From: Saururus chinensis
Taxonomy: Eukaryota; Streptophyta; Magnoliopsida; Piperales; Saururaceae
Reading direction: 5' to 3'
DNA length: 64,000 bases
NCBI GenBank assembly: GCA_035235625.1
Contig: CP141140.1
Span: forward strand, 23,828,685 to 23,892,684
Shown: positions 55,627 through 64,000 of the stretch, piece after piece
Numbering within the stretch: the first letter of the stretch is position 1
Layout: every line of letters starts with the position of its first letter
The notes under the pieces: generated by a model
Seen by the model: only the letters and a program-made list of their open reading frames with translations
Database searches by the model: none
What the model was told of the DNA's origin: nothing
Made by a program: the position numbers and the translations under genes

Positions 55627-58600
55627 TTAACGAGGGGATACCATGCTTAGTGTCACCTGATTTGTAGAATAACTGCTTACAACTGGAGCCGAAGAACTAA
55701 CACTATCTGAACTTCTACCAGAGAAGGCAGGCATCTTGGGCTCAGGAAGATGTGTGTTGTCGCTGGCTAACATGGAGATAACCGAATTCATAGTTGGCCT
55801 GTCATTAGCATTCTCTTGGACACACAGTAATCCCACATTGATGCATGTTAGCACTTGTTGGGCGACGATTGAGTCCTTGCACACCGGATCCAGAAGCTCC
55901 AGCCCTCTGCCTTCTCTCCACAAGTGCCATGCCTGCAAAATGATTCATTTCATGTCTTTATCGAAATATTTTACGGGGATTCTGTAAATAAAAACGTACA
56001 GCAAGATAAGAAGAAAAGAGAGTAAATCATAAGCTTTAAATGCTTACAGTTCCTAAAAGGTAGATTGAATGTTTGGAAGGGTAAAACCCCGTGTTCTTCC
56101 TTCCGCTGACAATTTCGATAAGCAGCACGCCGAAACTGAAAACATCTGATTTTTCGGAGAAGTTCCCGTCTAATGCATATTCAGGTGCCATATATCCACT
56201 GCACTTATCATTACCCCAGCAAACGTTAGTAAAATTGAGCAGTAACATAGTTTTGCCTATGGGTGTAAATGATTGCAGATCATATTCAACTTGTTGGCTG
56301 CAGGTTTAGTGATTGAACTTACAATGTACCAACAACTCTGTTTGTATTAGCCTCTGTTTGGTTGCCTCCAAAAATCCTGGCCATGCCAAAGTCTGAAATT
56401 TTTGGGTTCATTTCACCATCTAACAATATGTTGCTTGCTTTCAGGTCACGGTGGATTATTTTTAATCTTGAGTATCTATGTAGATAGAGAAGGCCTTGAG
56501 CAATTCCTTCAATAATGCAGAAACGCATCTTCCAGTCAAGCAGTGCCTTCCGGGTTGGATCTGATTGTCAGTAGAAAGAGTCTTGTATTAAGAAAACAGG
56601 GTTTTCAGTTGAAGGTGACAATGCTTGTCGAAGGTGATACGAGACTATTTAGCTTCCAAGTTTAAGCAGAACAAACCAAATAGTACTTTATCCAAGCTTT
56701 TGTTAGGCAAATATTCATAGATGAGCATCTTCTCTTCTCCATGGACGCACCAACCCAGGAGCCTCACAAGATTTCTGTGCTGGAGTTTCCCAATGAGTTC
56801 CACTTCATTTCTCAACTCAACTAGGCCTTGTCCCGAAGTTTTGGATAGTCGCTTCACAGCAACCTCTTGACCCAGTAATTTTCCCTGCAAAAAGATATTC
56901 AACAAGTTTTCGTTCATATGGACAATAAGCTTTTCTGCTTTTTTTTTTTTTTTTTGACATAGGGCATAATTATGTATAGAAAAAACAAGAGCAGGGGCTA
57001 CCCTGTATACTGGTCCGAATCCTCCTTGCCCAAGCTTATTGGCTTCAATGAAGTTGTCTGTTGCTGTGACTATACTGTGGAACTTGAATAATGGCACCTC
57101 AGCTGCAATTGCATCTTCCGAGTTTAAAGTGCATTTATCATTGAGGCAGCCACTGGTATTTGCTAGTGGGATTGTCTTATCTTGTCCCTTTGGTCCTGGT
57201 TGGTAGAAATCAGCTAGGGAAGAAATTTAGTGGAGAAAAGACACAAATGAAATAAAAAATTGCAACACAGAAAAAAGACAGAATTTGTATTAGTTATAAG
57301 GATTGAGCAGTACTCTGAGAACACCACTTGTAAAAACCTAAATATCACTTAGTCATGCCACAATAATTCAATAAGCACATTTTTCTGCTTCAGTAACAGT
57401 ATTACCTAGTTTGTATATTCTCCTCCAGAAGCAATAAACAACACTGCCTACAAGACACACTGCTAGGCCAACGATTATCAGCACAATTAACAACAATTTT
57501 CTCCTTTGGGAAGACCCATTCCCTGCAAATGGCCATTTCAACATTATTTCTTTCAGGAAACCACCATATATCATAAGCTTAACCTCTTAGAAGTTATATA
57601 CATACGATAATTTAAACTAAATATAGAAGTAAGAGTTTCGAAATGTACCCAGTTCAGAGCTGTCTACGCGTAAGTAGAGAGCCTGACCATTAGTAGAATT
57701 GTCTCGCATATCGAGCACATCTCTATCCCAAACCAAGCACGTTGAGTCAGTGCCAATCACACTGGCAAACGCATACGCTACACAAGAACAGTTGCTTTGG
57801 CAACGAGCTTCACACTCTCCCATACTTGATTCCCTTACTGATATCGGTTGATCAGGCAGTACCATCCCCTCTATCTTGAAAAATCCATCTCCTCCCCTTT
57901 CACAATCGAACACCATTTTCCTCACACAGCCAGCAGACCAATTCCCTTTGTCCCATTCCTCCTGATTCTTGGGCACATACCCTTTCAAGCACACACAATC
58001 CGATTCTGACCCCCTTGCCTTACAGTAACCAAATGGCCCGCATGAGTTATACCGATCACAATTGGTACGAGGCGACCACCACCCAAGATCCCATCTCTGA
58101 GAATCGTTCTGCCATGTAAACTGCTGAATTTGACCAGAATCAGTTAGCACAAACCTGGTCTGGATCGAATCGTCCGAAAGAGTAATTGTCATATAAATCT
58201 CTTGGTCGTTAGCTATCACAGTCAGGTACGCTAGAAAATTAGAGCTCTGGGCCAAGCCACTAAACATGCCTCCATCCCATACACCAAATCTCCAGTAACG
58301 ATCAGAACCTTTCCACATGATCACTTGTGCAAGAGGGCCTTGAGGATCTATGCCGAGGGAGAAAGCTCCTGCAGCAGGGTCGTCATCTTTCCATGATCTC
58401 AGGCGCCATGTTGATCGAGTTCTCAAGTTGAGACTCAGCTTCATTCCAGGAAGGAACGTGTCTGAAGGAAAATTGAAACTCTCCCATAATATTGTTTCAT
58501 CTCCCTCTGTAAGGACAAGATTTCCAGACTGCAGCAGCACTGCACTTGCATTTTCACGACTAGCAAGAGGTACAGATACGTTTGTGCTCCAGAGGGTATT

Positions 58601-58915
58601 GTTTCTTCCATCCAAGACGACCAGATTGCCATCTTCTGCAATGGCAAGAGCTCCTGAGGAATCTCTAACTGGGTTTTCCCGGTTTGCAACCCACACAAAG
58701 GTCGGACCAGAAATGTTGTTGTACCATATTCCAACATAACGATTGCTGGAATTCTCTGGGCTGAAGAAGCCTAAGGCGAAGCTTTGACCCGCTGAGATGA
58801 TCGTCTGATTGTCCCTGACAGGATTAAGAGGTGTTATGCTGTCTTGGGCGATGCAAATGGTAAGATGCCACCAGCATATGACGTGCAAGCTGGTGCGAAG
58901 AGACGATGAAACCAT
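55627..58915 (-). CDS. Receptor kinase C: G-type lectin S-receptor-like Ser/Thr kinase, intact
   Basis: The exons are 57649-58915, 57406-57522, 57002-57195, 56677-56884, 56323-56560, 56048-56198 and 55627-55932, all with GT-AG borders. They give 2481 nt and 826 aa with no internal stop. [16 protein letters not shown] begins a signal peptide (cleavage near residue 23). Next come the B-lectin domain (WVANREN), S-locus glycoprotein region, EGF-like Cys cluster ([13 protein letters not shown]) and PAN ([10 protein letters not shown]). A transmembrane helix is encoded in exon 2. The kinase has [25 protein letters not shown] and MAPEYA, all the residues expected of an active kinase. It should sit at the plasma membrane and signal through Ser/Thr phosphorylation; the ligand is unknown. 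The closest relative in the window is mini-gene E, then D, then A and B. Exon 3 is 18 nt longer than in B, in the juxtamembrane linker. Confidence 0.95.
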
Positions 58916-61900
58916 TTAGAAACTAGCTTTTCCTTTGGGTTGCTAAGAGATGCGCATGGAGGGCAAGCGATTGCATTAGTCACGGAAACAGTTGACAAAC
59001 TTTTAAAGTTTGAACTGTGTCCCAAATCAAACATGTTTCTGCTAGCCAGTCCACTGGGTCAATCATTTCGGCTGCATGCACTGTTCATATTTGGATCATG
59101 CATGTTTATCACGACACATTTGCGTGCTTATTAGTAGCGTCGGATTTTGATCCAAATGCATGTGTATCACAAGAGTGCTTACCCAGGACGATTTTACGAA
59201 AGCTTCTTTAGCAGAATTCAACGAAAGATAGCCATTTCTTTATTCGTTGGATGAAACTAGGATGAAACTCTCCTCATAATGCTAAGTTAAGAAGACAAAT
59301 TTTTGACCGGTAAACTTCAAATACAAATTTCAACTTCTCAAGGTCAAATGGATAGAGAAGTTTCAAAGTCTAAGGCGTTATGTGCCCAGCCGGCGAGGCA
59401 TGTGTATTGTAATTAAGTAAATTTATTGATTAAAACTATATTTAAATTTAAGTATATAATTAATTTTAAGAATATAATTAAATTTAATTATGGTAAAGTT
59501 ATATTTAAAATTGATAAGACTTAAAAATAGGAGCGGTTAAAGAGTAGAGTGTTTGTCATGCTCTAAATTTTATATTAACTTGAAAAGTAAAATTTGTAAT
59601 CAAGGAGGACCTAGATCAACCATATATAAATAAATAATATTTATAAAATAATTAATTTATAAAAGTATAAATTTTTAAAAAGAATGCGATAGATACCACA
59701 ATATCATGTTAACATAAATATACAATATAAACAAAAAAAATATTAAACAAAATCCGGCTTATTGGCCCTTAGTTTTTCCACGGACCGTTCTACTACAGCC
59801 CCAAACTAGTATTTACACCTGCAATATTTGTAGATATGTGAGTATAAAGTTTATACCTAGTAGGTAGTATTAAATATTACTAACGTGTTGAAGCAAAATT
59901 TAAATAAATCATATTTTAGATTTGATGACTTAGAAATTAAAGTCAACTCTTTTGTATAGCTTAAAACAAATACATTTTTAATCACATAATGTCACCGATA
60001 CTAAAACGATATACACCTATGCTCATAGGGCAATGAGATCAGAAGAAGAAGGTTTTTTCAATGATACCCCAACTCCTGAGCATGTTATAAGCCTAATTAA
60101 ACAGTATCCAGGAGTAATAAACTTTGATAGTTCTTAACTACATGCCGAAAAACTACCCATTAAATTTTGAATTTAAAAAAATGACTAGAATAATCGAGCA
60201 ATATTCAAATATTGATGCTTTGAAAAATGTCATTAAGGAGTAGACATTCATTTGAACCCTAACGGTATTTTAAGCCCGTTACTTTAAAAGTAAATCTTAG
60301 TGTATAACTTGAAGGCACTTTAAAAACGGAACCTAGCACAAAATTAGGATTTAGAACCACTTACCCTCGTGAAGCCTTCACTCATCGTCAGCTTAAATGC
60401 GGCGCGCGGCACCTCCCCTTGTGCTGAGATAGTCTCTTTGTCCGGTCTCAAGTGAGAGGGCAAAACCTCTCCTAGTGCTGGGACTATCTGCGCTTCCGGC
60501 CCAAGAGTGGCAGGCAAGGCCTCCTCTTGCTCTAGGTCATTTTTCCCTTTTAGCGAGGCTACTCGAATTAGCTATGACTGATTTTTGAATTGATAAAATC
60601 AGGCGAGAAATGACTTAAAAATGGGTGTTTAAAGCTTTAAAGCGGGCAGGGGTCAAAAGAGAAGGGAAAGGGGTGGGGCAAATTGGAAATCCCCCTCTCC
60701 TTAAATAAGAAAAATGGTCGTTGGATGTGTGATTCATGTTGCACATCCAGTTGCAGGAGCCCATGCTCCTTTAGCTAAAAGGCTAGCCACAAGTTAGCTT
60801 GCGCCTAGGCCTACCTCATTGCAGCAGGTGCGCTTGTCAGCAAGCTGGTGTCAACATGCTGACACAAAAATACTTTTTTTAAAACAAATCGTGATATCTC
60901 CTTACCGAAAACTCGAATTTGAAATAAAGGTGGATCTTGCCTACATTTCTTGAGGTTGTAGCCTATGTTCCTATGTTAAAATTTTGTGTTCTTAGGCTCA
61001 TTATAATCGTCTCTCCAAGCCCTACGAACGATCTAAAGGTCCAAAAGGAGATTAAGGTTTCAAACAATGTCAAATTGGTAAAAAGGGTTATTGGGCCTAA
61101 AAACTCTAAATGGACTAGAAGGTATATTTTCAAAAAATTTCAGGTTGTTATAGTGTTATGGGTACAAGAGATTAATTTTGCACAAACTCAGATACATAAA
61201 TTACTTCAAATAGCTTAGGAAGTGATTTTAGATAGTTTTAGACTGAATTAAGCAAAAAAAGGCAAAGCTATAAAATTATTGTGTAATTGATCAGTCGCCG
61301 TACATTTCATAGGTTGAATCAATCAATCGCCACTTGAAAACAGTCATTTGTAAAAGCAGATTGAGAGTTTATCGATCGATCGCCCGAAAGATTAATCAAT
61401 CACTTGCAGAGTTGTACCCTAATGAAAGAGTGAATGATCGATCGATGTATCTATAATTGTTTAATTTAATGATATCAGGAAGAGATTGTATTCCTAGTTG
61501 GAGTCAAATTTTTAAACTGACTTAGAGACCTACTTAAAGGCAAAGAAATCACTAGTGGGAAAAACCTATAAAATGATAGAGAAGAAATGAGAGTTCCTTT
61601 GTCATTGTTTTCCTAGAGATATCACCTAAAAAGCTTGTAGGTCAGGTTAATGATGATTTCATGAAGATGCACGATTGAGAGAGAAGAATCTCACACAACA
61701 AATACAAGAGGAGTTACAACAAATTCTTCAAAGGAGGTGAAGAAACTCAAAGGCGAATCAACAATTAAAAAATAAGTCTTGAATTGAGTAGTCAGAGGAA
61801 GATGAAGATGGAACACAAAAAAGGTAAGCTTCAAAGATTCAAAAAGAAGGAAAAACTTGAATGCCAACAACAAAGATGACGAAACAAAGAAAAATAGTTT

Positions 61901-61935
61901 TCATTTGTATCGAGTCAAAAGCTGTTGGTTGTTTA
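58916..61935. other. Upstream region of gene C
   Basis: Promoter and far-upstream sequence without a gene, matching 50156-53167 of unit 1 with scattered differences. The first 290 bp upstream of the ATG are almost identical between C and E. Confidence 0.6.
59040..59064 (-). promoter_or_regulatory. Conserved upstream block with W-box-like core (gene C)
   Basis: The minus strand reads TGATTGACCCAGTGGACTGG then CTAGCAG, about 125-150 bp upstream of the start codon. It matches the block upstream of gene B, although the surrounding sequences have diverged. Regulatory function is inferred. Confidence 0.5.
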
Positions 61936-62835
61936 TCTTTATAAGAAAAAAGACTATCAGTGATGCTTTTAAGTATCGCTAACAATCATAAAAGCATAGT
62001 AAAGAACTATTAGTGACACTTAAAAAGTGTTGCTAAATGTGTGGCAAAAAGTCATATCGCAACTTTTCATTTTCGACACATATGAAAAAGCATCGCTAAT
62101 AGTACTTCTATCAGTGATGTTTTTTTGTTCTCTCACTAATATTATATTTTTTGCAATACTTTCTAAAAGGTCGCTACTATAGAAAATATTTTTAAAAAAT
62201 ACAAAAATCTTATTAGCAACACTTTTAAAAGTGTCACTAGTAAGGAAAAAAATTTAAAATAAAAAACCTTATTAGTGACATTTTTAAAAGCATCACTAGT
62301 AACGAATTTTTTTTCCCGGGGGGGGGAGAGAGAGACTTCGGCAAAATAGCCGGACCCCTCCTCAGGCCGGCGGGAGAGGAGGAAAGGGAGTAGAGGGGAG
62401 GGGCAGAGCTAGGAGGAGAAGGGGGCAGCTGATAGCGGTGGGGAGGCCATACTCCAATAGACAAGTTGGAACCACTCCTCCTCCCAGCAAGGAGAGGAGG
62501 GAAGGGAGCATAGGGTAGGGGTGGAGCTGGGAGGAGAAGGATGTGACCAATAGCAAGGGAGGCCGATGGCAACAATGACTGTCGAGTGGGGGAGCCAGGG
62601 GAGCACAATGGGGAAGGGGGATTATAGCTTCAGGCAAAAATTCACCCGCGCTAGGCATATTGTGATGCTTTTGTATAAGCATTGCTAATAATACACATAA
62701 TTGCAACGCTTATACAAAATCATTGCAAATATTTAAGAAAAACTCAAACTTACCTATTTGTGACACTTCTTCTAAGGCGTCACTAATAGAAGACAAGTTG
62801 TGATGCTTATTACAATTTTTTTAGGGGCTCCCCAA
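61936..62835. mobile_element. Degenerate CACTA-related element (unit 2)
   Basis: Counterpart of 53168-54085: a left-end-like TATAAGAAAAAAGACTAT, repeats of TCGCTAATAG type, and a G-rich block at 62320-62640 whose ORFs are artefacts. Confidence 0.6.
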
Positions 62836-62859
62836 TAGAACAAAAAACCCAATTAATTT

Positions 62860-63210
62860 ATTAATAAGTCCATAGTAAAATTATATTGTACACAATAATA
62901 TAATTTTACAATTGTCTGCTTGCAATGAATTCTCTTGTGAAGCGAATCCTGACCAGTAAGCCAACCCAAGGACCTCCTAGAACCCCCAGACCAATAATAA
63001 AGTAATTTTCTTTCACTAAAAATATTAAAAAATGAGATTATGCACTAATATCTACCATAAAAGCGCTAAACTATAATAAATGAGAAGTTATACGACTCAG
63101 TTTCTCGCTAAGACTCATTGCTTATCCATATTTTTACTATAGTCGCAAGCAAACAATAGTAAAATTATATTATAATATGCAAAATAATTTTATTGTGGAC
63201 CTATTGGTAA
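62860..63210. repeat. Inverted repeat (foldback-like), unit 2
   Basis: Counterpart of 54107-54440, with a roughly 25-bp additional segment (around 63105-63130) before the second arm. Confidence 0.6.
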
Positions 63211-63279
63211 ATATGGATGACCACTAGGTCTTAGTAAGAATTATCCATTTTTTTAAGATAAACCTTAAACCTAACTATT

Positions 63280-63540
63280 TCCCCCTCTTCTCTCTCTCCT
63301 CTCTCTTCTCTCTCCTCTCTCACTCTGTCTTTCTCTTTTCTATCTTCCTCTCTCATTGTCTTTCTCTCTATTCTCTTCCTCTCTCTGCTCTCTCCTCTAC
63401 TCTTTCCTCTCTCTATGTCTCTCTCTTCTCTTCCTTTCTTTCTCTCTCAATTCTCTTTCTCTCTTTCCTCATGCTCTCTCTCTGTTCTCTCTTTGCTCTA
63501 TTCTCTCTCTTCTCTTCCTCTTTCATTTTCCCCTCTCTTC
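63280..63540. repeat. CT-rich low-complexity tract, unit 2
   Basis: Pyrimidine-rich on the + strand, about 90 bp shorter than the unit 1 copy. The ORFs are artefacts. The remaining bases to the window end (63541-64000) match 54846-55260 and hold no gene. Confidence 0.85.
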
Positions 63541-64000
63541 TTGTAATAAGTGTTAATTTTTGGTACGATTTTTTACCTCTAATAAAGCTATTTTATAAAT
63601 TTTTAATAATTTTAAATTATTTAAAACTATATATTTGGTGAGTTTTTCCATGGGTGTATTAGAGCTCGGAAAAAAACACATATAGAGCCTTTAACCACAT
63701 AAATTAGATATAAGGGTCAAAAGTTACGGCCTTAAGAAACATGTCATATAAAGAAAACCCACTTATAAAATATGAGATAACCTACCCATGTAAGATCTAA
63801 TTTTATAGGGCTTCTCTATACGAGCCTAACGGTAGAAAAAATACATGAATCGGAATCCCGGAGACAAAGTTATATGTATTTATAAAATTTTAAATTTTTA
63901 AAAAAAGTAAATAAAAAAGAAGATTTATTTCATCATTGCCTTCTATAAACTGTATTCCTCATCATTTCTAAACAATTATTATAGAAATGATATAGCAAAT

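Larger units (their letters stand above)
55211..63925 (-). repeat. Segmental tandem repeat, unit 2 (contains gene C)
   Basis: About 8.7 kb, collinear with unit 1 (48897-55210) apart from the gene-internal deletion in unit 1. The following unit begins at about 63925 with CATCATTGCCTTCTATAAACTG, which matches 55210 and 48897. The array therefore continues beyond the window. Confidence 0.9.

Noticed and set aside
39990-58915. The cluster as a self-incompatibility S-locus
   Set aside because: The S-domain kinase family is large and mostly not involved in self-incompatibility; no SCR/SP11-like or other partner gene is seen.

Overview
This is plant nuclear DNA, from an angiosperm. The evidence is intron-containing genes with GT-AG junctions, G-type lectin S-receptor-like kinases with the usual seven-exon layout, and long-LTR gypsy-type retrotransposons, CACTA, hAT, Mutator-like and Stowaway-like elements. 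I cannot name the species. I see no rRNA or tRNA genes, no CRISPR array and nothing bacterial.

Layout. 1-4064: repeat-rich intergenic DNA with an RNase H remnant. 4065-6587 (-): an intact AlkB-type 2-oxoglutarate/Fe(II) dioxygenase gene, with a possible in-frame cassette exon and a possible second first exon at 8703-8753. 10690-37319 (+): receptor kinase copy A, a pseudogene, with its 5' flank. This copy has collected a truncated long-LTR element, a CACTA element, a hAT-like element, a solo LTR, a gag-only LTR retrotransposon and a 6.7 kb Mutator-like element carrying a DUF1985-like gene remnant. 37557-44121 (+): the sister duplicate, holding receptor kinase B (intact, 837 codons) and none of those insertions. 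47210-64000 (-): an inverted tandem array of the same receptor kinase family: D (truncated), E (internally deleted but still in frame) and C (intact, 826 codons). Each lies in a segmental repeat with its own upstream repeats.

History read from the sequence. A tandem duplication joined the 3' flank of a receptor kinase to an intron of the AlkB gene at a 7-bp microhomology (37557-37563). Copy B and its flank preserve the empty sites for several elements that later hit copy A, so target-site duplications can be checked inside this window: AGG for CACTA, an 8-bp site for hAT, 5 bp for the gag-only retrotransposon and 9 bp for the Mutator-like element. On the minus strand, a deletion of about 2.7 kb in one array unit fused the promoter and first eight codons of a receptor kinase in frame to the last part of its kinase domain, giving mini-gene E.

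Function. B and C should encode plasma-membrane receptor kinases with a B-lectin, S-locus glycoprotein, EGF-like, PAN, transmembrane and Ser/Thr kinase layout. A short block with a W-box-like TTGACC core is conserved upstream of B, C, D and E. The AlkB gene is an unrelated nucleic-acid demethylase-type gene whose intron was caught in the duplication. The most unusual items are mini-gene E, the gag-only retrotransposon inside A, the DUF1985-bearing Mutator-like element, and the duplication-derived exons of the AlkB gene.
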